From the NCBI GenBank assembly GCA_013399695.1, contig VXAU01000760.1:3651610-3715609 (forward strand): 64,000 nt of DNA. Direction: 5' to 3'. Positions 12,801-23,261 of this stretch are shown in pieces. The translations under genes and the position numbers were made by a program. This stretch comes from Formicarius rufipectus. Taxonomy: Eukaryota > Chordata > Aves > Passeriformes > Formicariidae. The notes under the pieces were generated by a model. That model was not told where the DNA came from. It was given only the letters and a program-made list of their open reading frames with translations, and ran no database searches. How positions within the stretch are numbered: the stretch's first letter is position 1; every line of letters begins with the position of its first letter.

Positions 12801-15800
12801 TTTTATGTCATTGAAAATTAGTCTGGTTACATACAGTCCTTTGTGTTAGTAAAGATTTATAAAGAGGAGAAATTTTGGCCCCTCTTGATTGCAGAGATCA
12901 AATTATCTTGGTTAAGATGCCAACAAATAATAATATAATGGCTAAATATAAACTTGAATTATACTGACAAATCCACTAATTTTTTCAACAGGAAACTCAG
13001 TGTAAGCAGAATAATAAAATGATCCCCCTGATTACTGACAAAGTAATTTATGAAGATAATGATTCTATTTTGTTTACAGAGGTCATGTCTTCTTTCTTTT
13101 TGTGAGAACAAGGGGAATATCTCTAAAACATACATAAAAAGAATGTTGTGTGTATATTGATATCTTGGGGTAATAAACAGTATGTATCACTTCAAAGGGA
13201 GAGTAATCATGATGTAAAAAGTAATGGACAAATAGTACATTGTTTAAGGCTTGATGCTGTGTGCTTTGTGCTTATTCAACAGTATCACTCATTCAGCAAA
13301 TTGACCTTTGGATCCAACTTCATTCAGACTTGTGTTCATGTGAATGTTTTTGTTTGAAAACAACTTCTTCCTGCTTCTTGTCTGAGCTTGCAGTGAAGTC
13401 AGAATCTGGGGATTTTCATGTTCTTTTTTCTAAAAAATGAGTATGGACTTCACATATTCCTGGCTAATACCAGGAAGTGGAATATGAAGGAGAAAATTCT
13501 CCTTTGAACTGGCAGCTTTGCTGATTAGCTAGTGGGCAATATAATTGTTCCAAGGCCACCCTTCAGCCTTTTAGATGGCAGATGGGTGTGTGTATGTTTA
13601 GGAATAATGGTAAGTTGGAGTCAGAAAGACCATGAGAAAACCATGCTTTGCTGTGTAGAGATTCAGGTGGATTTGCAAAAGTCTTCTGTGTGAGGTTGTG
13701 TATGCTTGGTTTTCACCATATGAAATATATGACAAACACTGCTTTCCAAATTTGACTTGGAACTTCAAGTTTCTTCTAATTTTGCTGGCTGACTCTGATG
13801 AGCATATGTGTTCCTCACTTTTATTCTGGGTAGGTATCCCTGGGGGAAGTTGATGTAGGGACAAGAAAGCTGAACAAGCCTCAAGATTTTCTTCATAAAA
13901 TGCTACAATTAGAAAGAAAAAAAAAAATAGAGGGAGAAGGGGGAAACATGCTTTTGTCATGCAGGTCTGTATTTCACCAGTAATTTCTCCCTGGGAGTTG
14001 CTTTACTTGGCAAATCAACAGCCTGTATATGTGGTCAGGGTTCTCAGAGAGAAACTGTTTCTGGTTTGCAATTATGGACAAATACTGGAACACCCATATA
14101 CTACATTTCACTGGAAACTGAAGGCTAAAGAATTATTGTGGCTGAAGCTCATTTTTAAAATAACTTAAATGGAAACATTTTATGGCACTTTACAAGCCTC
14201 TCATTTGTGTTCTTTCTGTGTATCTCATAGATAGTGGTTTCTGTGAGATGTTCCACACCTTGTTATTTATTCTGTTTATTCATTGGGTATTTATGTTGAA
14301 GCTTGAAGCCCATACTGCCTTTTTGAAATTGGGAAATTAAAGCTTTTAACTTTTAAATTAAAACTTTTTTCGTTATTAGGTATTACAATAACAGCAGTTA
14401 GACAGCTGGCCAAATAATTTGTTTTAAAAGTAAGAAGTTTTCCTTTGTTGTTATCTGCTTGTTGATTTTTTTTGTTTGTTTTATTGTAAAAAGGTCTACA
14501 CAATTACAACAGTTTAGGTCTCACAGTGTTAGAAAGTCAAAGGAGTAATTCTATAAAATGACAGGAGTATAATCAAGTTTTTGTTACCATAAACAAATAG
14601 AAAATTCAATTGCTCAGAGATTTGCTTTGCTGTTCGTTTAGCATATATATTAATTTAGCTACCCTTATGTATCTTACACAATGACTAAAAATATTTCAGG
14701 CACTTAAACTATTTTAGTTGTTTTCCTAGTCATTAATTTACCTGTTATTTAAAGTGTGTTTCTATTAATGATACATTGTGATTATAACATTGTGATAATA
14801 ACCCAATTTACTAATCCTTTAATACATGTATCTCAATCTTTTTTAGGCTTCCTCACCTTATAGGTCATTAATCCTTAGGAAGCAGTAGAAGCTAATTGTG
14901 ACCTCTCTATTCTAATAAAACTGAAGGATTGAATGGTACTTCTATTGCCAGTGTTGTGCAACACAAAATTTAGGATTAGTGAGGATTAGAAATTGTATTT
15001 CAGTTTGGCTGCCACTTGCCTGTTATTTGGGAACATGCTCCCATTAAGTACCTGATTAACTTCTGTTTGATCTTCAGTGAATTTTATAAAAGGTTTAGAT
15101 GACATGGAGTTTTAAAGATGTACAGTTTACAATTCAGTGAAGTAGGATAATGGGAGACTAATGTGGAAAACCTTTGTGTGTGCTTCGTATGTAGAAGAAT
15201 ACAAGGAATCTGTCTCTGATACTGGAAAAGCCGTTGCGTTTTGTTAGAAAAATATTCACTAAAATATTCTTGAAAGAGAAGGGAGGACTTCTTTTATTCC
15301 TTGCTGTCTCTTTTAATTGAAGATAGAAAATGGAATTGATATACTACCAGAATCCTAAATGAACTGTACCACTCCATTTAATTGCTTTAATGGATGAAAT
15401 TGTGAAGACTTGACACCTTAACTGTAGTATTTTATAAACTTATGCACAATTTATACGTGTATGTCAAAATACACGCTGTAAATTCAAATTTTTTTTTTTT
15501 GTAGGAGGCTGCACACTTTAATAGGTCACAGAGGAGAGATTAGCAGTGCCCAGTTCAACTGGGACTGTTCTCTCATTGTCACTGGATCACTGGACAAAAC
15601 ATGCATGGTGAGAATGTTGAGTATGTACTAAATATAGCTACTTGACATATGAAAATACATATTTTTAAAATTAATGAGCATTATTTTATATCAGAACATG
15701 TATATAATTAAAAATATACAATGAAATGTAAACCCTAAATGCTTATTTATTTCAGTGAATCCACTTAAATCTTGTTTAATCAGTACACTGAAATAACATA

Positions 15801-18800
15801 TAGGACTTCATTAACGAAAGAGTGACTCCTTATTGATCTATATCCAGGTTTCATGTTAATACATGTCAGATATCAGAAAGGGTCTCTATATATTGCTTTT
15901 TCAATCAACTAGTTATCTATCAAGTAAATTAGTCCAAGTAAGCAAAATTGCCCCACTTTTTCTGTGCAGCTGTGGAATGCTGTTACAGGGACACACGTGG
16001 CAACCCTAACAGGTCACAGGGATGAGATACTGGATGTCTGCTTTGATTACACTGGCCAGCGTGTTGCAACTGCCTCTGCTGATGGTGAGTGGGGTGTCTG
16101 GGCTGCTACAAAAACTGCAGCTGTAGCTCTGGCTTTGCTCTGAGTGTAGCTTGATTCAAAACTGTATATCAGGCAATGCTTGTTGCATTATAGAAAGTTT
16201 GGTATTAAACTTAAGGAGTCTTGTCCAGTGAAAATGTTTGTTCTCTTCTTACTTTAATCAATTCAACATGTCTTTCCCCTTTAACTTCAAACTTGGAAGG
16301 AAATGTCCACTTGTGTCTGGAAATACATTTTAAATGTGTAGGTAAACAGCTTCTGAGGGTTTTGATTTGTGTGGCTCAAATTGAGGTTTAAATGAAAAAG
16401 GTATTTGGAATTTTACTGGTGGATTTACTACCAGGCTTTTCAAGTGTACAGCAAGAGAATACACAATAGAAGCAATGGAAGAAGCAATTTTAAGTTTGTT
16501 ATGGCTATGCAGAAGTTCTACATGCTCATTATTGGTTTAGGAATCACAATGAATAGCTTTTCTTTGTATTTACCGGCTCAGTTATTTATATTACAGTGCA
16601 TAATGATAACACCATATTATTTATACACATATCAGGGCTCTGATTTGCATTTCCAGAAACAGGATACCAGCCTGAATGGGGGGGATTATTTGGATATGTT
16701 TTGCTGGAGTTGCTATATTAAGACAAAGGACAGTGTAAAAGGTTTCCTGAAATTTAATCAATAGGTTACTAAGTATAATGAATAATTTATTAAATCTGAA
16801 ATATAACAAAAGCTTTCTAGATATAGGGTATGTACATTCTGAGATGACAGATTTCTGTAGTCTGTTTTCTGTGTGGACATTTGTGTTTTAGAAGTTTTCT
16901 GGGAGAATCCATTCCTGATCAGGAAAGGAAGTCAGCCTTTTGCAAACAGTTTAAAGATCCTTTTTAACGTACTTTACCCTTGAAGGAAACTCTGGGAAGA
17001 CTGCCTCCTATATTTATTGAAATGAAACCTGAAGATGAGTTCCTTCTGACCTTATTGAAGTGTTCTTACTGAAATGCACGTTTAACCATGACAGTCACAT
17101 ATGGCTCCTCTTCTACTGCAATAGGGTCAGCAAGAGTCTATAATGCAGAAACAAAAAAATGCATTGCAAAGCTAGAGGGGCATGAAGATGAAATTTCGAA
17201 GGTAAGTTGTCTGTGGTGTGCACCTCTTTTTTGGTTGACTGTGTGTGACATCCAATCCACTAGTTATTCCATGACACAGGAGTACTGTTAAAGCATGTGG
17301 GGGTATAATAATCAATACTTAAAATTTAGTAAAGATACTTCTCAGCCAGACTGCTCAAAGAGCATTCCTTTTGGCTAAAAGCTATCAAGTCAATGATTGT
17401 TTATCGATTCCCCACTTCTGAGCTAAGATAGTACTGGGTGTGCCACTCCTGTAGGCTCCAAGAGCCACCTCTGTATTGTCATGTTATTTATATGATTCCT
17501 TGGAACAGTGGCAGATACTTAAGAAGTCCATCCCTCACAGGGGTGCATATCTGACTTTGTTAACATTGTAATCACTTGTTTTCCTTAGCTTTTTTCCTTT
17601 TTCTAACACAGTATACAGGTTGGGTCTCCACAATCACTTGGCAGAGAACAGGAGAGAAGAGAGGGAGATGCTGTCCCAGAGTTCTCTCAATGTGATCACA
17701 GTTACTGGAGCTCCTGTCTGACCTGTCCTAAGCTGTACCTGTGTTACTAATCTCTTGTTGACATCTTAAGGCTTTTACCATCACCCTTGTTCTTGCTTCT
17801 ATCAGATATGCTCCTCTTTACTCTTTTTCATTACTCTGCACACCTGATTTATGGAACAGAACAGAAAAAAAATATTTCTGTGGTTAAATACATGGACAGC
17901 CTTATCTTCAAATGTGTATAATAGACTTGGAAGTATAAAGCCTGTTTCAAAAATCACTTGGTCATGAGGAGGGTGCTCATGTGCTTTGCTGGAAGTCCTA
18001 CATGGCTCAATTTTGAACACCAAAGCTCTGTTTCAAATACATTTAGTTGCTTCCAACCTTGTACGTATTTATCAAAATTTGTTATTTATCACTTGCAACT
18101 TTTCATTATTCTGTCAAATGGATAGTTCTTGCTAGCTCCAAAGTTAGAAAGCTGAGTCTGTGCTGCTGCTTTTTTTGGAAGTATTTAGAAATTAAATTAT
18201 TAGTATTTTGAAACTGGGATCATTCTTAGTGAACAGAACTCACATTCTTTCATTTTATTATTTTGTCTATTATAATCACTCTGCTGAGAGAATATTAAGT
18301 TCTCTCAGCCCTCAGAAGGGCTGGTATTTCCTCATTTACTGTAGTCACTGCAGTGTTTCACACAGTGTAGATCCAGTGAGGACAGTTTGAACACCTGCTG
18401 ACATGTGAGTGGGTTAAAGGAGCTTCCATCATAGTCCTTAGTGCTGGCCAGGATTTCTTTGCTGAAAGTGAGAATGTGCACATCTGGGAGCATGTTGAAA
18501 AGTCCATGTATTTCTGCAGATATTCTGTATAGCTGTGACTGCTTGGGGAGGTTTTATACTTGGAAGTTTGATTTCTGGGGAGCAGACATTTTACCCTTCG
18601 TGATTAAGCAAGTTTGCCCTACATAATAAACTGGTATTGTCTGGTTAGTGCTAGAAAAACATACCAGATTATCAGGAAATGCATGCAGTTTTGGCAATGA
18701 ATATTTAACAAATATTAAAACATGATGTAAAATGAATCAACTTCAGTGCAAATTCTGATACTACAGAGACATTTAATATAAAATTCTATAAAATATGTAT

Positions 18801-19277
18801 AAATTTTACATTTGAATAATGGTAACATTTAAATAAATTTGCTATACTTGTGGACCACATGTGATTTTGGGGCTTCATATTTTGAAGTTTTGATCCTATA
18901 GTTAAGGTCATTGTATATACACCTTTGTAAATACATAAAGTTTTCAGCCACAGAAGTTTGCCAGCGAGACTGGTGGAATACTATCCTTAATTTTAGCTGT
19001 AAAGCTGAATGCAAGAGTTGCAGGTTTCTGTTATCATCTTTTAATCACTAAATACACTTTTTCTAGGCACACTGACCTGGTAAATAACAGAATTCCTTTC
19101 TATATTTTTTAAAGGTATGTTTCAACCCTAAAGGCAATTTTATACTAACAGCCAGTTCTGATAAAACAGCTCGACTCTGGGATGCTGCAACTGGACACTG
19201 CCTTCAGATCTTAGAGGGGCATATTGATGAGATATTCTCCTGTGCCTTCAACTACAAAGGAGATACAATTATTACAG
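782..19277 (+). CDS. DAW1: DAW1, dynein assembly factor with WD repeats 1 (exons 1-12; last exon unresolved)
   Basis: DAW1 (ODA16 in Chlamydomonas) is a cytoplasmic and ciliary adaptor that links preassembled outer-arm dyneins to intraflagellar transport, so it is needed for ciliary motility. Twelve exons with consensus GT-AG borders join in phase: 782-821, 2364-2436, 3695-3839, 6646-6704, 7320-7442, 8994-9093, 11519-11626, 12326-12432, 15505-15607, 15970-16084, 17125-17201, 19115-19277. Together they encode 404 codons plus one base, against 415 residues recalled for human. Residues 1-86 form the N-terminal helical region. From about residue 90 to the end run WD40 blades with repeated GH, S.D.T and LWD/VWD signatures. 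The start at 782 ([14 protein letters not shown]) aligns with human MKLKSLLLRYYPPG. An in-frame ATG at 737 would add 15 unconserved residues. The final exon, expected to encode GSKDNTCRIWR, was not found. Confidence 0.96.
822..2363 (+). other. DAW1 intron 1
   Basis: The 5' third is the tail of the CpG island, with an N at 859. It then holds a 22-A run (1213-1234) and a CR1 copy (1236-1557). The remaining 800 bases are AT-rich with nothing recognised. It ends in a TTTTTTTAAAAG acceptor. Confidence 0.8.
1236..1557 (+). mobile_element. CR1 LINE 3' end
   Basis: Sense-strand CR1 3' terminus with the diagnostic blocks TTCTCCCAGGCAGCCAGCGA, GCCAGGGGAGGTTTAGGTTG, GACATTAGGAAGGCATTCCT and a final TCTGTGATTCTTG. 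It is 5'-truncated directly after the A22 tract and better preserved than the copy at the window start. No coding capacity. Confidence 0.93.
2364..2436 (+). CDS. DAW1: DAW1 exon 2 (residues 14-38)
   Basis: Reads [16 protein letters not shown] then IDLLDLRP, matching human GIMLEYEKHGELKTKS IDLLDLGP. Phase 1 entry and phase 2 exit. The donor GA|GTAAGT at 2437 is strong. A second GT four bases downstream would break the frame into exon 3. Confidence 0.93.
2437..3694 (+). other. DAW1 intron 2
   Basis: AT-rich intron. No repeat family, RNA gene or extra exon recognised. A T run (3654-3664) precedes the exon 3 acceptor. Confidence 0.7.
3695..3839 (+). CDS. DAW1: DAW1 exon 3 (residues 38-86)
   Basis: Encodes the helical N-terminal region: [46 protein letters not shown]. 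In ODA16 the N-terminal part, together with the propeller, is implicated in binding IFT46. Exit is phase 0 at AAG|GTCAGA. The acceptor ATTAG|CACAG is flanked by a T-rich tract. Confidence 0.95.
3840..6645 (+). other. DAW1 intron 3
   Basis: A 2.8-kb AT-rich intron. It holds a degraded antisense CR1 fragment near 4470-4580 and several T-runs (for example about 5138-5147 and 5432-5444). Nothing else is recognisable. Confidence 0.7.
4470..4580 (-). mobile_element. Degraded CR1 fragment (antisense)
   Basis: The block AGAACTTCTTCTTAATGTCT followed by AACCTAAATT is the antisense counterpart of a conserved CR1 3' region. Surrounding similarity fades quickly, so only a short decayed piece remains and its borders are approximate. 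Confidence 0.6.
6646..6704 (+). CDS. DAW1: DAW1 exon 4 (residues 87-106)
   Basis: Reads [19 protein letters not shown], matching human [19 protein letters not shown] and starting the first WD blade (H..P.T.V.FN). Acceptor TTTCAG|GTGC, donor CG|GTAAGT, phase 0 in and phase 2 out. Confidence 0.95.
6705..7319 (+). other. DAW1 intron 4
   Basis: A 615-bp AT-rich intron with a T12 run near 7121-7132. No repeats or RNA genes seen. Confidence 0.7.
7320..7442 (+). CDS. DAW1: DAW1 exon 5 (residues 106-147)
   Basis: Completes WD blade 1 ([19 protein letters not shown]) and opens blade 2 ([18 protein letters not shown]). Nearly identical to the recalled human sequence. Donor GG|GTAAGT. Confidence 0.97.
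7443..8993 (+). other. DAW1 intron 5
   Basis: AT-rich. It contains an 11-bp inverted repeat (8667-8677 and 8717-8727) with a 39-base loop. No transposon family recognised. The acceptor is TTTTTCCATTTAG. Confidence 0.65.
8994..9093 (+). CDS. DAW1: DAW1 exon 6 (residues 147-180)
   Basis: WD blade 2 to 3: [33 protein letters not shown]. Donor ATA|GTGAGT at 9094, phase 0 exit into V of exon 7. Exon and intron would read on in frame past the donor, so conservation with human decides the border. Confidence 0.95.
9094..11518 (+). other. DAW1 intron 6
   Basis: A 2.4-kb intron. Antisense open frames of 124 and 81 codons (10250-10624, 10714-10959) have no recognisable motif and are treated as chance. 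T-runs occur near 9774-9786 and 11449-11456. Confidence 0.6.
11519..11626 (+). CDS. DAW1: DAW1 exon 7 (residues 181-216)
   Basis: Reads [36 protein letters not shown], which is WD blade 3. Acceptor GCTACAG|GTATG, donor AGT|GTATGT, exactly 36 codons. Human has Arg where this exon ends in Ser (TLR-GHS versus TLS-GHS). Confidence 0.95.
11627..12325 (+). other. DAW1 intron 7
   Basis: A 699-bp AT-rich intron with no recognisable element. Confidence 0.7.
12326..12432 (+). CDS. DAW1: DAW1 exon 8 (residues 217-252)
   Basis: WD blade 4: [36 protein letters not shown]. Acceptor CTCTCAG, donor AG|GTATTA, phase 0 in and phase 2 out. Confidence 0.95.
12433..15504 (+). other. DAW1 intron 8
   Basis: A 3.1-kb AT-rich intron with scattered A/T runs. 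A 120-codon antisense frame (13598-13960) shows no protein signature. No transposon recognised. Confidence 0.6.
15505..15607 (+). CDS. DAW1: DAW1 exon 9 (residues 252-286)
   Basis: WD blade 5: [33 protein letters not shown]. The FNWDCSLI stretch is invariant with human. A T11 tract and GTAG form the acceptor. Donor ATG|GTGAGA, phase 0 exit. Confidence 0.95.
15608..15969 (+). other. DAW1 intron 9
   Basis: A 362-bp AT-rich intron with nothing recognised. Confidence 0.7.
15970..16084 (+). CDS. DAW1: DAW1 exon 10 (residues 287-325)
   Basis: [20 protein letters not shown] then [19 protein letters not shown], covering the end of blade 5 and blade 6. Acceptor TGTGCAG, donor G|GTGAGT, phase 1 exit. 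Confidence 0.95.
16085..17124 (+). other. DAW1 intron 10
   Basis: A 1.0-kb AT-rich intron. A 119-codon sense frame at 16405-16764 has no recognisable signature and is treated as chance. Confidence 0.65.
17125..17201 (+). CDS. DAW1: DAW1 exon 11 (residues 325-350)
   Basis: [25 protein letters not shown], matching human [27 protein letters not shown] blade 6 to 7. Acceptor GCAATAG, donor AAG|GTAAGT. Confidence 0.95.
17202..19114 (+). other. DAW1 intron 11
   Basis: A 1.9-kb AT-rich intron. No repeats or genes recognised. Confidence 0.65.
19115..19277 (+). CDS. DAW1: DAW1 exon 12 (residues 351-405)
   Basis: [55 protein letters not shown]. Ends inside the last WD blade in phase 1 (ACA G|GTAACT). 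In human the next exon supplies only GSKDNTCRIWR and the stop. Confidence 0.95.
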
Positions 19278-20126
19278 GTAACTAATAAATTCCTTTTTTT
19301 TTTTTTTTCTTAACTTTATAGACATTTGAAATCTTGTTATGGTAATAAAAGTAGTCTGAAGACTTTCCTGGGGCCATAAGCCAAATGCAGACACTATCAG
19401 TGGCTTACAATATAGTTAAGGAAATCTAGGGACTCACTTTAGAACTGAGGTTTCAATGAGTATAGCCATGAATAAACATGTGTAAAGGCATGGGCACACC
19501 CCCAATCTCTCCTGTGGGCATATACTGACACCGGAGCAGGGACTAAGTCATTTTCTCACAGTGCATTGCTGTTAAGGAGGTGTGGATGAGCAAAAGGCAG
19601 GGATTTTTAGATGGAAGCACACCTTTTGTGTACTTGGCACTGAACTCTGATCATGTCTCCTTCATTTCAGACCAAAAGTCATGGGAACAGGAAAAGACAT
19701 GAACAGAGTCAGGTTGCTTCAGTCTTTTGACTGAACAACGAAAATATGGGATGCAGGATGATGTCAGCTTAAAATACTGCTCTAGACCCTGTTGCCAGTC
19801 ATGGAAGGAAAATATTTATCTGGTTCTTCAGCATGCTGGATACATTTTTGATGTAGGTGATGACAAAAATGGATACACTGTGTGATACAGCTAAGTGATT
19901 CCTCCACAATGTGTGTTTATTACTAGGGAGCAAGGATAACTCCTGTTGCATATGGCACTGACTGAAGAGAAGGAAGGATGCGGTTTGGTACATGACTGCT
20001 TTGTGAGTTTCAGAGACAATAAACTCAGTCTTTGAGATCTGTTTTCTTCTACTCTCTTTGTTCACCTTCTGTTGAAGTAGAACAGTTACCAAGATTGGAT
20101 AGGTTTGATTTAGATGTCTGCTAGAT

Positions 20127-20400
20127 ATGGAATCACAGATCAAAGAAGCTGGAAGGGACTGCTGGAGATCTTCTAGTACCAACCCCCCTGCCCTGCTCAG
20201 CAGGCTGTCAACCAATCAGGCTGTCCAGGACTGATACGGTTTTGAATATCTCCAAGGATGGAGACTCCACAGTTTTTCTAGACAACAATGGAATAGTTTC
20301 TTGTATTTCAGCTTGTGCATGTTTCTTCTTCATTGAGTACCACCAGAGTCTGGTCTGTTATCTCAGTCACCTGAGAGAAATCATGATTAGTGTGAATGAA
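20127..20400 (-). mobile_element. CR1 LINE 3' end (antisense)
   Basis: Begins with GGAATCACAGATC, the reverse complement of the CR1 3' terminal repeat. It continues through GCTGGAAGGGACTGC, CCTGCCCTGCTCAGCAGGCT, TTTTGAATATCTCCAAGGAT and GGAGACTCCACAGTTTTTCT, all diagnostic in reverse orientation. The inner end is diverged, so the right border is approximate. Confidence 0.9.
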
Positions 20401-22526
20401 TGTAGTAGGATGGCTACATTTCTTTGTGTGTATTTTTTAACTTGTAACCTTTTTAATAAAAACCCCCACAGCATAATACTTTCCAGTGTGAAAGAAGTGT
20501 TAGCCCGCACTTGCTTAGAGTACTTTTGTATAATTTAGTGTGTGTGTGTAATAAAATATTGAGTTAAAATGCCAGTTTTGCTACTTGCAATACAATTCCA
20601 TTTTAATGGTTCTGGAGAAAACAAACAACCATTTGTAAACTGCATTGCTGTGAACTTACTGCATGCTTGCTGTAGTTAAACTCCCCATTCATACTTGGCC
20701 ACATCTTTCCATTCACTCCCTTCCTTTGTGCTCAGCCCTCATTCTCTCATTTTGACCCAAGGTAAAAAGAAACTGTTATTAATGGTGACTCCAACTTTGA
20801 ATTGTGATTAAGTCTAGCATGAAGAAACTCTCCATACCAAAAATTTGAAACCATGGGTCATGGTTTAAACTGCGAAGTGGATTAGAAACTCCTGCAAGTT
20901 ATTTACCACCAGACAATGAGCTCTTACAGAGATTCCTGAATATATAGAACTGCTTTTCAGGTTAAGTTATCCACCTTTACTGCTCAAATGTGAAATATTT
21001 TCACATCTGGTGTGATTCACAACATTGCTGCCTTGGTGTCTTGTAAGGAGTTCAGTAGTACTCTAGGTACCATCATATGAATGGTTTGATGTTAGATTTT
21101 CTGCACCTTGGTTAACCCATATGTAGATTTAATAAATTATAGAGATATACATTAGGAGTACATTGCATAAATACGTTTTCCTGGAACCATTCTGTCTATC
21201 TGGCAGCAGTTTGATTCCTTTCTCTAATTCCAATTTAGTCCCTGCAGCCAAAATAGTGTATGTACATGCTCTATTACCTGGTACTTTTTCAATATTACAA
21301 AAAACATTTGGCTTCTACATTCCTTGTACTCTCCAAGCTGCTACTTTAATCACTGTGTGGTTGGAATGAGACATGGTGTTCAACATCACCCTGAAATGCT
21401 GACAAATGAGCCTGGTTTACTGTAACCTTATTGAAAAGGATTACCTCAGGATGCCTCTGAAGTGTGCTTTAGTAAGGCTTGTCACTGTAGAAATTTTATT
21501 TGCTGTATTGTTGTTGCCATTTAGACCTTGAAAATCCTTTCAGTATATACCTCTCTGAACATGCAGTTTTGTTTTTCTAGGAAAGAAGTTTGTATCAGGT
21601 AACTGCCCTAGGACAGAACATACACTTCACAAGGCTGAGGATTTCCAATGTGTACTTGGGCTAGTGTGCTTTTTGTATCTCTTGAGATCCAAAAGGATCC
21701 TTTTTGAATAGGGGAGGGTAATAATACTCATACCCACTCATTTTTTAAAAGTGGCATTTTGTGGGAATTTCTTTTATCTTGTTCTATGGGATCACTTGCA
21801 TTTCCTGGGTAGTTAGTGAAAGGATATGAAATACATCCTGCTTGCTTCTATGTTCCAGTTTGCTGCACTTTACTGTCTAATTCTCAGCTGAAACTGGGAG
21901 AAGGATGCAGTATCCATCAGCCAGACCTGACTTCACTGCAAAATATTTTAATTAGTTTGATAGTCTGGCTGTCTAATTTAACTGTCTGTCCTGCTAAATG
22001 CTGCACAGCTGCAGGTTGCCTTCTGAGGGTCTGTTCATTGTGATGACTGGATTTAGAGTTTGAACAACTGAAACAGAGATATTATGTGTTTGCTCGTACT
22101 TGGTAAAGGCTTAGGAACAGCTCTGCTTTAAACTAAAATTCTTAAATTGGCTATTATGGAAGTGTTTTCCTTCTCAGCTGGAATTTGTTTTATTTAAGTA
22201 GGTCTTGTGCACTCTTCATTTCAATGGAGAGGTGTCTTTTTTCACCCCTGACATTTTGAAGTTTAGAGTTCAGGATTCTTGGTGACATTCCTATGCTTGT
22301 CTGTAAACAGCTCTGCACAAGACAGGCCTCTTCAGAAAATTTACCTGCTGAATTTAACAGGTGACTTTATTTATCATAGATCAAGATAAAAGGGTTAATT
22401 TACTTGAAGACACTAATTATGACAAAACAGATATTCTAATAATCCCACCATTAGAAGAACTCTAAGCAAAACAAAACTAAAAATGAAGTTTTAAAATACT
22501 TAGTTCAAATACACTAGAATTACCTT

Positions 22527-22765
22527 TTGAAAAATACCAGCCAGACCCTGCTCTCCACTCTGTGCGTGGTAGAGTCCCACCGGGGTGGAAGGCACCTTCC
22601 CCTGGAGCTGCCCCAGGAGGGGAAGCACTGCAGCTGCCTTGGCTGCTCCCATGGGTGGCCTCTGATGGCCAGAGCATCTCCCAAGACATCTCTTTCAAGT
22701 ACTTCTCCAACTCCCACTTCATCCTGTGAACGAGTCTTCCATCCTCTCCTTTGATGACCTGTCAT
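22527..22765. other. GC-rich patch of unknown origin
   Basis: About 240 bases of clearly higher GC within AT-rich sequence, next to a T-run and an N. All three sense and antisense frames stay open for 75-81 codons, partly because of the base composition. One antisense frame contains KWELEKYLKEMSWEMLWPSE. I recognise no protein family. It could be a decayed retrocopy, a diverged exon or a regulatory patch. Confidence 0.3.
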
Positions 22766-23136
22766 CTCTTTTTTTTTTTTTNCTGGCTCATCTGAATTTC
22801 ATTTGACATGTCCTAGTTTGTATTGGGATAGTGAGCAACCACCCCCTCATAATCTGCATCATGCTCATGAGTACAGAGAGGTTTTTACCCAAGACTGCAT
22901 GTACTGTGTTGTCCTCACTGATGTGCATTTAACATTCACTTTTAAAAAAATGCTGCAAAAAAAATATTGTTAGACAAGTCCTGTTCTGATTTACTCAGCT
23001 AAATGGTGGTTTCCTTTTTGTTTAGGGGTGATAGCCTGGCATCTGGGCAGTAGGGCAGGAAATGCCTCTGCAAACTTACACGAGTGAAGGAAACTCCTGA
23101 ACTTCTGTCTCCCCACTCTCCTGCCCACTTTTGCAG

Positions 23137-23261
23137 GTAGTGAAAGCAGCTACAGTGCTGGGAGTTATTCTGGGCTTAATTCTCAGCAGATAATGTGTCA
23201 TTTCTCCTTATTTTACTGTGATACCAAGAATGTCATGATTAGCCTTTTATCTCCTGTATGA
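23137..23261 (+). CDS. Candidate DAW1 terminal exon (low confidence)
   Basis: A strong acceptor (CTCCTGCCCACTTTTGCAG) is followed by GTAGTGAAAGCAGC. Joined in phase to exon 12 it gives G-S-E-S-S-Y-S and then 34 more codons to TGA at 23259. The first 14 bases differ from a GTAGCAAAGACAAC-like human exon only by transitions, but the CRIW residues are absent and the tail would be about 30 residues too long. It may be a diverged exon, a mis-assembled one, or coincidence. Confidence 0.25.

Larger units (their letters stand above)
19278..23136 (+). other. DAW1 intron 12 or unresolved 3' region
   Basis: Holds an antisense CR1 copy (20127-20400), a short WD-like but stop-broken stretch (19723-19761), a GC-rich patch (22527-22765) and an N at 22792 after a T-run. 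The expected terminal exon was searched for by eye and no clean match was found. Confidence 0.6.

Noticed and set aside
13598..13960. 120-codon antisense frame in DAW1 intron 8
   Set aside because: Starts in a T-rich run and lacks any protein signature; chance frame in long AT-rich DNA.
22984..23060. Alternative DAW1 last-exon acceptor TTTTTGTTTAG at 23025
   Set aside because: Joined in phase 1 it gives GGG then an immediate TGA, with no match to the expected residues.
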